From contig OY970376.1 in the NCBI GenBank assembly GCA_963718755.1, positions 1,860,001-1,924,000 of the forward strand: 64,000 nt of DNA, in the 5' to 3' direction. The notes below the pieces were generated by a model that had not been told where the DNA came from, ran no database searches, and saw only the letters and a list, made by a program, of their open reading frames with translations. Below are positions 26,275-33,661 of the stretch, in pieces. Position 1 is the stretch's first letter. Each line of letters begins with the position of its first letter. Source of the stretch: VRUE01 sp963718755. Its GTDB lineage: Bacteria; Actinomycetota; Thermoleophilia; Solirubrobacterales; 70-9. Made by a program: the position numbers and the translations under genes.

Positions 26275-26399
26275 TGGGGCAACAAATGGGGCAACAGGCC
26301 CCACGTATCCCAGCCGATCCCAGCCGAACTCGATCTGCTGAAAACCGCGCTAGAATCGCCTCCACGTACTCCAGCGGGGCTATGGGGCCGTTCTCATAA
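26275..26399. repeat. Att-like block, copy 1
   Basis: This 125-bp block starts TGGGGCAACAAATGGGGCAA and ends at CTCATAA (26393-26399). It is about 95% identical to 35603-35727 and clearly related to 40316-40440, all exactly 125 bp. Read forward it encodes WGNKWGNRPHVSQPI, a typical recombinase C-terminus, although no such gene remains. CTCATAA equals the tRNA-Met anticodon loop, so this is probably the right end of an integrated element. Confidence 0.7.
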
Positions 26400-26510
26400 G
26401 CGGACTGTCCGTGTAGGAACCCGACAGTCATCGGGCTTCCCTCGCCCCAAATCTGTGCTCCCCGCCCCTCGGCCGACCTTCACGGTCAGGGTAGCGCGGC
26501 GGGGATGTCC
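26400..26510. repeat. Island left-end repeat, copy 1
   Basis: Sequence after CTCATAA (GGAACCCGACAGTCATCGGG..., CTCCCCGCCCCTCG..., GGGTAGCGCGGCGG) aligns with 35728-35834. This marks homologous left ends of islands A and B. It is not tRNA-like. Confidence 0.6.
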
Positions 26511-26623
26511 CGCGGTCGCTTCCGACCCTGGCGTCGGGCGCGGGTGTCCATAAGGCGGAGTTATCGGCGGGGATCGGCTGCGTTACTTAGGAGCTGTCTC
26601 AAAACCCGTAGGCTCCCCCGCCG

Positions 26624-26998
26624 ATGGCGCGAACCTGGCTGCGAATCAGGGTCGATCTGCTCGGCGGCCACGGGGCCGATCTCAAGCCCACGCCCGGTCG
26701 GTCTTCATCGTCGGCCCGAGCCACTCCTTCGGCGAGCTGGCCGAGTCAATCGATACGGCCTTCGCCCGCTGGCACCTGGCTCATCTGCACGGCTTCGAGC
26801 TGGTTGATGGCTGGCGGATCGGCATTCTTGCCCCCCCGATTTCCATGGCGATTGGCTCGACGAGACGAATCTGAAGGTGGCCAAGAGAGGTGGCGCCGGG
26901 CGACGCCTTCGACTACACCTATGACTTCGATGATGACTGCGTGTCTATGAGCCACCAAGCCGTTGGCACGGAACCTGATCTGGCGCTAGGGCGGGCGG
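26624..26998 (+). pseudogene. Degraded pRiA4b ORF-3-like gene
   Basis: Three reading frames in succession give one protein: MARTWLRIRVDLLGGHG.., then FIVGPSHSFGELAESIDTAF..WHLAHLHGFEL, then PGDAFDYTYDFDDDC. The last segment is the family's GDxFxYxYDFGDDW-type motif. At least two frameshifts separate them. It is likely a dead gene at the start of island A. The remainder of 26511-26623 shows nothing clear. Confidence 0.5.
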
Positions 26999-26999
26999 C

Positions 27000-27716
27000 G
27001 TGAGCGTAGTCCCTGACGCGGAATCAGCAGCATTTTGTGCTCAGGCCACGATGGTGATCGTGGGCATAGCGGCGGCCATTACGTGGGCCGACTTCGCTCA
27101 GCTTCGTTGGCCAGGGGCATGGGTGGGCGTGGCCGCTGGGATCATGCTTGTTCCTGCGGCTCTCGCGTCAACCGCTGAGTGGGTTCCGCTTCTTGTGCTG
27201 ACCATCCTCGCGGTACAGGTGGCGCGGAGGGCGGGGTTCGGACTTGAGGGGTCGGATGAGATGGCACTGATCCTTCTGCCGCCGCTGGCGATGGCGAGCT
27301 TGCCGGCCATGCCAGGCGATTTCATAAAGCTTGTCTTCTTCTTCGTGGCGGCGCAGTTGGTGCTCGCGTACCTCGCTTCGGCCGGCGCGAAGGCGGCTGG
27401 CGCGAAATGGCGAAATGGCACTGCTGTCGCTCAAATCCTCTCGACTCGGGATTATGGCTTGGAACGACCCGATCTGTTTGAGAGCGATCACCCCATCTTC
27501 CGTGCTGGCTCCTGGGGAACCATCGCGTTTGAGTTCACCCTTCCGGTGGCCTTCATTATGGGGGGCCCATTGTTGCCGGTCGCGCTGGTTTCCGGGGTGA
27601 TTTTTCACGTCGGTATCGCGGCGACGATGGGTCTGAATCGATTTCTCCCTTGGTTCGTCGCGGCTTATCCCGCCGTGGCATGGGTCTCGATGCACTATGG
27701 AGTGCTGGCGCGCTGA
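27000..27716 (+). CDS. Polytopic membrane protein (HTTM-like C-terminal part)
   Basis: The 238-residue protein has about six hydrophobic helices (MVIVGIAAAITW; WVGVAAGIMLVPAALA; LVLTILAVQVA; LIKLVFFFVAAQLVLAYL-type; FTLPVAFIMGGPLLPVALV). The segment SWGTIAFEFTLPVAF..GVIFHVGIAATMGLNRF..FVAAYP resembles the end of HTTM proteins. It converges on the YcaO gene 7 bp away. It could serve transport or immunity for the peptide; that is inference. Confidence 0.5.
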   Translation: MSVVPDAESAAFCAQATMVIVGIAAAITWADFAQLRWPGAWVGVAAGIMLVPAALASTAEWVPLLVLTILAVQVARRAGFGLEGSDEMALILLPPLAMASLPAMPGDFIKLVFFFVAAQLVLAYLASAGAKAAGAKWRNGTAVAQILSTRDYGLERPDLFESDHPIFRAGSWGTIAFEFTLPVAFIMGGPLLPVALVSGVIFHVGIAATMGLNRFLPWFVAAYPAVAWVSMHYGVLAR

Positions 27717-27723
27717 CTCAAGG

Positions 27724-29265
27724 TCACGGAAAAGGGTGCGGCGTTGGGCTTCCATCAACTGGATCAATTTCAGCGAGTGAGTGGACTTCGCGCAGGTGCC
27801 GTCCCAAGGGCTCGTTGTCGTGTCCAAAAGTCAGAGGGATAAGGCTGGGGTCGATCACCTTGACCGCATGACCGGGGAACGGTGTCGGTACTTCCAGCTC
27901 GACCACGTATCCCCGAGGTGTTGCCGCCGCGACCGGGGCGGCAAAGGTCGATGCGGTCTCGCAGGCTCGGCTAAGCCGTTCCGCGGCTCGGAAGCGATCT
28001 CCAAAGCGGTAGTAGCCGGCGTGATCGCTGGCATAAGCGACTTCATGTACGCTCGCCACAGCGGGGGCCGGGTAGGCGACGTGGCAAGCGCACTCGCACG
28101 CCGCCGACAACAGAGCGTCAGAAATGTTCTCAGCCGCCCCCGCTCCGATGGCTATCCCGATCGTCGGGCCGCTGGCCACCATGGCGCACACCGGAACTCG
28201 CGTGGGGGAAGGTAGGAGTGCGATCGTCACGCTGTTTCGCTGGCTTTGCGCTTGTATCCAGTCCCGCACCGACCTTGCGATCGGCGGCAGCGATCTTGGC
28301 GGTACCTCCAAGATCGGACTTGATTCATGTCTCCAGGCACGAAGGAAAGCGTCTCTCTCGACAAGCTCGAGCCATCCGTTCACGATTGCCTCGCGTGGAG
28401 TGAGGTGATAGGCCGCCCCGTTCGAAGACTGAATCCCGCTATTGGTCCAAGGGGGGATCTCCGGGAATGGCGCGAAGACAAGAGCCGCCGGGATCCATAT
28501 TCGCTTCTCTGCGCGGGAGACCTCTGTTCCCTCGATCCACCAAGTCTCTTCCGTCGGTGAGAACCCACTAATGCCCTGACGTTTACGTTGCGCCTCGGTG
28601 TAGCTCACCACGGTCGAAGGGTCGAGGTATGCGCCGGGGAGATCCTGAGCGGCCCCATACCGTAGTCGCGAGTGCGGGACTGAGCCCATCGCGTACCGCT
28701 CAAGGGCCTCGCCAAGGGAGCGCTTGGCCGAGTGATCGGATGAAGGGTCCGTGGTGAGGCTCCGCAGGATCGGTCTGACAAGCTGCTCATCGGGTCCCTC
28801 GAAGGTCGGCTCCGGGCAGGTTGACTCTGAGGAGCTGATTGACAGAGTTGCGTCGCCGAGGTCAATCTGCCTCTCGCCGAGTATCCGCACGGGTGAGAGT
28901 CGTCCGGTGGGAAGGCGACCTGACTGGCTTATCCCTGCGACCCAAGGCTCGCGATCTTCATTCCAGCGGAGCGCGATAAACGCGGTGTCCTTGCCGTGGA
29001 CAGCGGCAAACAGTTTCGCGGTCTGAGGCTCGGGCTCGGGGCGGGCCTTGGGATGATTTTCACCCCGAAGCGCCGCTCCCGCGAGGCCGAGCAGATCATG
29101 GGGCAGCCCGCCTATGAAGTAACGAAGGGCGGATGCCACGGCACTGGTTGAGGCTTCCGTCGGTATCCAAATGGCCTCTCGACCAACGACGACAAAAGCC
29201 CCTCGTAGGTCATCCACCCCTCTTGACCACGCGCTCAAGGAATCCAGGGTCTTAATCGCATTCAT
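27724..29265 (-). CDS. YcaO-domain cyclodehydratase-like enzyme
   Basis: The 513-residue protein's C-terminal ~340 residues are YcaO. ATP-site motifs are SLGEALER at 183-190 (SxxExxER), SSNGAAYHLTPREAI and ELVERD at 300-305. The protein ends PTPHPFP, the proline-rich tail typical of peptide cyclodehydratases. YcaO enzymes phosphorylate backbone amides to make azolines, amidines or thioamides. The N-terminal 180 residues are unassigned. It is last in a minus-strand operon after the precursor, a membrane protein and the SagB-like gene. No separate E1-like or TfuA partner is present. Confidence 0.85.
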   Translation of the reverse strand: MNAIKTLDSLSAWSRGVDDLRGAFVVVGREAIWIPTEASTSAVASALRYFIGGLPHDLLGLAGAALRGENHPKARPEPEPQTAKLFAAVHGKDTAFIALRWNEDREPWVAGISQSGRLPTGRLSPVRILGERQIDLGDATLSISSSESTCPEPTFEGPDEQLVRPILRSLTTDPSSDHSAKRSLGEALERYAMGSVPHSRLRYGAAQDLPGAYLDPSTVVSYTEAQRKRQGISGFSPTEETWWIEGTEVSRAEKRIWIPAALVFAPFPEIPPWTNSGIQSSNGAAYHLTPREAIVNGWLELVERDAFLRAWRHESSPILEVPPRSLPPIARSVRDWIQAQSQRNSVTIALLPSPTRVPVCAMVASGPTIGIAIGAGAAENISDALLSAACECACHVAYPAPAVASVHEVAYASDHAGYYRFGDRFRAAERLSRACETASTFAAPVAAATPRGYVVELEVPTPFPGHAVKVIDPSLIPLTFGHDNEPLGRHLREVHSLAEIDPVDGSPTPHPFP

Positions 29266-29268
29266 CGC

Positions 29269-30285
29269 TCACTCGACGGCTTCAACCGCGATCACCACCA
29301 TGAGCAGAGGCACGAGGCCTGCCGTCCAATCCGATACACGCTCGTCAACGAAGCCTCCCACGGGACGGCAGTGCGCTCCCGTCAAGGAAGCCAACAGAGC
29401 TATCTGGTGAGAGACGGCGCCCGTCTCCATTAGCGCGTAGCGCCACCCTCGACTCCCGTACTTCGAGATCACGCCGGTTGGGTCCGCGCAGATCAAAATC
29501 AGGCTGGCACCCGAAGCGATGACGTCCTCGATCACAGGATCGGGGACAAGCGCTTCGTGGATTTGACTCAGGTCGAGACGACCGAGTTCGTGGCAGGTCC
29601 TCCCATCATCCGAAAGGTGTAGAATGCGTCGAGGGCCTTCTGCCGTCTGAGCGCCGATCGTCAGCAGATGGATCGGATCGAGCCCCCCCGCCGACGCCAC
29701 GGGTCGACGGATGCCATCGACTCGGTGGTATGCGGTGTGCGCAAGTTGGAGGCCCACGGTCTCGGAAGCGATGGGGTGAGGGCTCGGGGGCGTTTCGCGA
29801 GAGAACGAGGCCCGCGCTGGCAGGTCTCCTGTGTCAAGGGCGAGAGATGCCAGGCCTGGTCGAACGTCTCGCCCGACGACCTGATCGGGTGCCGCCCAAC
29901 GCTCGTAGGCGAATCCCTCTGGGGCTGCCGCAGGCCTCTGCGCTGAGCTCTGGGCGCGATTGCTCGAGAGTTGATGGAACATCATCCAGGGAGCTATCGC
30001 GTCGATTAGCAGGCCGCCGGCCACAAGTCGCTCGATGAGAGAACCCGCCTCCTCCTTGCTGATGCCCGGTGTGTTGAGGCAGGTCTCAAGTGAGCGCCGC
30101 CCGTCAAAGAGCGCGAGCAAGTCGAGCCAGGGCTGCTGATCCTGGGTCTCGATCCGGACTTGGGAGCGTGAACCTCTGACATGGACCGATTCGCGATCAA
30201 CCTCAACGACCCCAGCCAATAGCGGGAACGACGCCTCAGGCCTCCACCATTGCGAGCCATGTGGATTCATCTGGCGGCATGCCAT
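29269..30285 (-). CDS. SagB-type dehydrogenase with N-terminal extension
   Basis: The 338-residue protein's residues ~155-338 follow SagB/ThcOx nitroreductase signatures: RRPVASAGGLDPIHLL (PSxGGxxP), KYGSRGWRYALMETG at 275-289 and PVGGF at 308. SagB enzymes use FMN to oxidise azolines to azoles. The first ~100 residues (WLDLLALFDGRRSLETCL...LIERLVAGGLL) look like a small winged-helix and may replace the missing peptide-clamp protein. It lies 3 bp before the YcaO gene and overlaps the upstream gene by 19 bp. Confidence 0.75.
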   Translation of the reverse strand: MACRQMNPHGSQWWRPEASFPLLAGVVEVDRESVHVRGSRSQVRIETQDQQPWLDLLALFDGRRSLETCLNTPGISKEEAGSLIERLVAGGLLIDAIAPWMMFHQLSSNRAQSSAQRPAAAPEGFAYERWAAPDQVVGRDVRPGLASLALDTGDLPARASFSRETPPSPHPIASETVGLQLAHTAYHRVDGIRRPVASAGGLDPIHLLTIGAQTAEGPRRILHLSDDGRTCHELGRLDLSQIHEALVPDPVIEDVIASGASLILICADPTGVISKYGSRGWRYALMETGAVSHQIALLASLTGAHCRPVGGFVDERVSDWTAGLVPLLMVVIAVEAVE

Positions 30286-30806
30286 GGGGAAACGAACACG
30301 ATCCTTGGCGGCTTATTGCCTTGGAGGAAGAGGACGCCGAATTGGACGTGCTCAGCAGGTTCAGCACTAGCCAGCAGACGTACCTCCCTCAGCACGGCCG
30401 CATAGCCAGCCGACGCTGACGCTGTCCGGGCCGGCCCGCGAGACGCGTCCTTCTGGTGGTCCTCTCCCATCGCGCTACCAGCGGCGCTTAGAAGGTCATC
30501 GACAGCGTCTCGGGTTGCCTTGCGGGTTCGGGAATGAGGATTGATAAGCGCCCGGTTCCATCGCCGAGGAGGGAAGGACACAAAATTGGGCTCGCTTGCG
30601 AGCCCCTCCGAAGAGCGAATTCGGAAGAAGACCTCGTAATCGTGGGTTGCCGGTGTCGGTGCGAAGAATCGCCACTCGGGCAGGGCCCATGAGAAGGGAA
30701 GGCGACGAATCCATGACCCGCGGGGCAGCAGGTTGGCGATGACGCTTAGGACCAACCAGAGCCCGAGCAATATCCCGCCGGCGGCATACGCCGCGATTGC
30801 GACCAT
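30267..30806 (-). CDS. Membrane-anchored protein of the RiPP operon
   Basis: The 179-residue protein has one N-terminal helix (AAYAAGGILLGLWLVLSVIANLL), then LPFSWALPEWRFFAPTPATHDYEVFFR, shortened to PEWRFFAPTPATHDYEVFFR. A W-x-FFAP-P motif followed by D-Y is seen in proteins associated with HTTM and DCC proteins. It follows the precursor by 18 bp. It may act in electron transfer, maturation at the membrane or self-protection. Confidence 0.55.
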   Translation of the reverse strand: MVAIAAYAAGGILLGLWLVLSVIANLLPRGSWIRRLPFSWALPEWRFFAPTPATHDYEVFFRIRSSEGLASEPNFVSFPPRRWNRALINPHSRTRKATRDAVDDLLSAAGSAMGEDHQKDASRGPARTASASAGYAAVLREVRLLASAEPAEHVQFGVLFLQGNKPPRIVFVSPWHAAR

Positions 30807-30824
30807 GCCGCCGACGAGGACTAG

Positions 30825-31058
30825 CTATTCGCGGTTGCTAACGGCGACCTCAGACCAGCTGACCAGGGGAGCCGAGGAACCATCGATTCGGCGTCCACCT
30901 GGGCCAGGCCCAACGGCAGCGATCGCCGAGTTGCCGGGGCCGGGGCCGGGGCCAACCGCGGCGATAGCGGAGTTGCCCGCGGGGATGTCCGCGAAGCCCT
31001 CCGTGTCAAGCTCGTCGAATCGGTCGAACTCCAACTTGATTTTCGCGCCTTCACTCAT
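30825..31058 (-). CDS. Candidate RiPP precursor peptide with repeated core
   Basis: The 77-residue ORF has an ATG at 31058 after AGGAGG with ideal spacing. An acidic leader (MSEGAKIKLEFDRFDELDTE) is followed by two tandem units, GNSAIAAVGPGPGP and GNSAIAAVGPGPGG, then RRIDGSSAPLVSWSEVAVSNRE. There is no cysteine, so serines (one per repeat, five later) are the only obvious heterocyclisation residues, besides amide-only chemistry. It is first in an operon with the membrane protein, SagB-like and YcaO genes. The precursor role is inferred from size, leader, repeats and context. Confidence 0.7.
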   Translation of the reverse strand: MSEGAKIKLEFDRFDELDTEGFADIPAGNSAIAAVGPGPGPGNSAIAAVGPGPGGRRIDGSSAPLVSWSEVAVSNRE

Positions 31059-31118
31059 GCATGGCCTCCTGAATCCCTGAATAGATACGGGAAAGGTATC
31101 AGCGTCTACGCTTGTGAC

Positions 31119-31667
31119 GTGGATCGCGTTGCTCGGTTGGCTCGCCATGACGACGCTGGGGAAATCGCGCGGATCCATCAGCGATCCTGGGCTGAGGGGT
31201 ACAGAGGGATCGTCGCGGATCGGTGGCTCTGCATTGGATGCCGAGAGGATCATTGGACGGCGTTGTTGTCTGATCCTGCCAAGATGAAGACTCTTGTCGT
31301 CGACCGCGAACCTGGTGTCGTCGGGGGCTTCATCTCTTTCGCTTCACGGGCTCCATACGGTGACGAGAATGAGCACAGCGTCCCTTGCGCTGAGCCTGGC
31401 GCTGGCGCCATTCTGGCTCTATACGTGGCCCCGGGCGTTTGGCGTCACGGCCTTGGGGGGGCTCTGTTGCAAGCGGCTCTCGAAAGGCTTGGCGAATCAG
31501 GTTGCGAGGCTGTGGGCGCGTGGGTCCTGGCGAAAAACCACGCCGCGCTGGCGTTCTACGCTCGCTGCGGATTCCTTCCAAGTGGGATCGCGGGCGCGCA
31601 TATCCCGACCGAGTCTCCCGAGATCCACCTTCGTCGCCGACTCAACCTTGGAGCGCCCTGGCCATAA
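31119..31667 (+). CDS. GNAT-family N-acetyltransferase
   Basis: The 182-residue protein has RLARHDDAGEIARIHQRSWAEGYRGI at the start and AGAILALYVAPGVWRHGLGGALLQAALERL as the acetyl-CoA loop (R-H-G-L-G-G), then VLAKNHAALAFYARCGF. It is divergent from the precursor gene across ~60 bp. It could acylate the peptide or confer protection, but many GNATs are unrelated stress enzymes. GTG start. Confidence 0.72.
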   Translation: MDRVARLARHDDAGEIARIHQRSWAEGYRGIVADRWLCIGCREDHWTALLSDPAKMKTLVVDREPGVVGGFISFASRAPYGDENEHSVPCAEPGAGAILALYVAPGVWRHGLGGALLQAALERLGESGCEAVGAWVLAKNHAALAFYARCGFLPSGIAGAHIPTESPEIHLRRRLNLGAPWP

Positions 31668-31710
31668 AGCGACGTATTCGGCCTGGGTACTCTTGCGAGC
31701 AGCTTGGGCC

Positions 31711-32121
31711 TCAGTCTCTGTGTTGCCACCGTGGGTCATTCGCGCAGGCTGGCGTTCCCCCCGGCAGTCGGTGCAGATTCCGAGCGGTCAGCCGATAGAT
31801 CATCGCCGCGATGCCAGAGATCCCGGGCAACAGGACGATCCGACCGGCGACACGCCACCCAGGCCCCGCCGTCCCCAGCGCTGCGCCGATGGCCTCATGC
31901 CCGGTCCGGACGGTCCCTTCGACCCCAATCCAGCAAACGGTTTCGGCTGCTTGCCCTTCGGTGATGCCTAGCTCGTCTAGGTCGGCGATCTGCCAAGCGA
32001 CAACCTCGGCCCTCAGGCCGATGCGTTCGAGCAGATGCACGAAGCTGGTGCAGAAGCCGCAGTCCCCGTCAAAGACGAGGATCGGTAAGTCAGACATTCT
32101 CATCGCAAATGATCGGCCCAT
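31711..32121 (-). CDS. DCC-family thiol-disulfide oxidoreductase-like protein (DUF393)
   Basis: The start LPILVFDGDCGFCTSFVHLLER contains the DxDCxxC signature. WQIADLDELGITEGQAAETVCWI and GHEAIGAAL follow, as in DUF393. ATGs at 32103 or 32097 are alternative starts. DCC proteins often neighbour HTTM proteins, as in this island, suggesting a shared redox or modification function. Confidence 0.72.
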   Translation of the reverse strand: MGRSFAMRMSDLPILVFDGDCGFCTSFVHLLERIGLRAEVVAWQIADLDELGITEGQAAETVCWIGVEGTVRTGHEAIGAALGTAGPGWRVAGRIVLLPGISGIAAMIYRLTARNLHRLPGGTPACANDPRWQHRD

Positions 32122-32235
32122 TACTCAGGGGCAAAATTGCAGGTACCACGAAGGGATCGCATCGAGGGTATGGCACATCCTGGGCGGCGGGCACCGAGCC
32201 ACCTGATCCGGCCGATCTAGCTTGAACCCTCGCCT

Positions 32236-33063
32236 CTACGTTTGCTCGTCGGCAGGCTTGGCAGCGCTCATCTCGACGGCTAGGTAGGAGTCAAAGCGCC
32301 CACGCTTGTTGGCGAACTGGAATTGCTGAATGTCCTCCCCCGACACCGGAGACACCGAGCCCTGCTCGACATCCCACTCGATCGTGCCGATTGCCCGCAC
32401 CAACTTGGCGTTAGCGGTTTGCGGGAGGTTGGCGGGGTAGTCGATCTGAATCTCGGCGTCAGCGCCGAATGGCATGTCCCGGAGACTCAGGATCCAGACG
32501 CCGCCTTTGATGCTCGCGATCCCCGGCCAACGCCAGGTGAAGGCGACGGGGACTGCGGAGTCTGGTTCCAGGCCAGGAGCTGGAAGCGAAAGCGACACCA
32601 CGGGCGAGTTGCCGTTCTCGTATTTCACGCTCTGCGTTGCTGGCTTGCCATCCACCTCGGTGGAGACGGTGAGGTCTCCGTCCCGGGCCCAGCTGTCTCC
32701 CGCTAGGGGGAATTCCACCCTCGGTAGTCTGCGCTGCGAGCGGTTGCGGACCATGAACTCGGATCGCATCGTGGCATCGCGACGATCGCCCCCCGTGGAC
32801 GGGACTACGATGTGCAGCCGCTTGCTCGTGGCCTGCCACGCCTTTCGACGTCGGCGCACCGGATTGTCGAGATACGGCCGTAGCTCCGCCGAGGTGCGGT
32901 GGGGTTTCTTCCACTCGAAGATGCTGACCCCGATCAGAGCGAGTACCAGCCCCGCCGCTATCACGAGCTTCACGGTCGGGCTTGGGTTCAGCTCGATAAG
33001 TCTTACTTGGACTAGACCTGCGGTCCCGAAAACGGCTACGACGAGCGCGATCAGCTTCTTCAT
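32236..33063 (-). CDS. Membrane-anchored protein with beta-rich domain, unknown
   Basis: The 275-residue protein has two N-terminal helices (LIALVVAVFGTAGLVQV; VKLVIAAGLVLALIGVSIF). A ~200-residue domain of beta-strand pattern follows, including FTWRWPGIASIKGGVWILSL and DIQQFQFANKRGRFDSYLAVEM. No family is recognised. It is divergent from the small ORF at 33110 with 46 bp between them. Confidence 0.5.
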   Translation of the reverse strand: MKKLIALVVAVFGTAGLVQVRLIELNPSPTVKLVIAAGLVLALIGVSIFEWKKPHRTSAELRPYLDNPVRRRRKAWQATSKRLHIVVPSTGGDRRDATMRSEFMVRNRSQRRLPRVEFPLAGDSWARDGDLTVSTEVDGKPATQSVKYENGNSPVVSLSLPAPGLEPDSAVPVAFTWRWPGIASIKGGVWILSLRDMPFGADAEIQIDYPANLPQTANAKLVRAIGTIEWDVEQGSVSPVSGEDIQQFQFANKRGRFDSYLAVEMSAAKPADEQT

Positions 33064-33109
33064 CGGGCGATTACGGTACCGTGGCGCTCGTGAAGGAGGA
33101 AGAAGAGCA

Positions 33110-33391
33110 GTGAGGATCGAGGAGCTGACGGGAGATCCTGAGCGCCTCGACTGGCCGGGCTACGTGGAGGCCGTTGCCTCCCACGGCCACGCTATGGCTG
33201 CGGGGCCCAAGGCCCATGCGGCTGGGGCACCGGTGCCGAGGGCCCATGCGGCCGGGGGACCGGACCCGGATATCCCGGCCCCGGATCGACTCGATCGTCC
33301 CCGTCGCGCTGGCGGGAGTTGGACGACTTTCTCCTTGGGCTGGTCGGTTTCGGGCAATCGGATGAGCCGGCCGACATCCCCTAACGTCTGA
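33110..33391 (+). CDS. Possible second peptide gene with internal repeats and a frame break
   Basis: A GTG at 33110 after AGGAGGA opens a 93-residue ORF: MRIEELTGDPERLDWPGYVE..., then KAHAAGAPVPRAHAAGGPDPD. In the -1 frame the same DNA reads CGAQGPCGWGTGAEGPCGRG and continues to WRELDDFLLGLVGFGQSDEP before TAA at 33384, which looks more protein-like at its end. The underlying DNA repeats GGCCCATGCGGC. It may be a RiPP precursor with a frameshift, or a degenerate gene. Low certainty. Confidence 0.3.
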   Translation: MRIEELTGDPERLDWPGYVEAVASHGHAMAAGPKAHAAGAPVPRAHAAGGPDPDIPAPDRLDRPRRAGGSWTTFSLGWSVSGNRMSRPTSPNV

Positions 33392-33661
33392 TCGATCACT
33401 TTCGGCCTCGCGTGGCTTACGCTTCGGTCAAAATAGGAGGCGATAATCGCGCTCCGCTTGTCTACGTCGGCCAAGGTGCGACTGTCACTTGTGGGAAAGC
33501 CGACGTGCTCTTGGATGCCGACGAGCCGCTCTTCCGGCTCATGGGGGGATCCTCAGGCGCGGCCTCTTAGATCAGGCTTCCTGCCGATTGCAGGTGAGAT
33601 TGATGCTTCGAGGCCGCTGCCAACCTCGGCCGTCCGCGTGAGTCAAAAAAACGGACGAATA

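Noticed and set aside
33160..33474. Minus-strand ORF with PAAWALG repeats, precursor-like
   Set aside because: It has only a TTG start without a ribosome site and is the complement of the repeat region whose plus strand has a ribosome site. It is kept as a weak alternative only.
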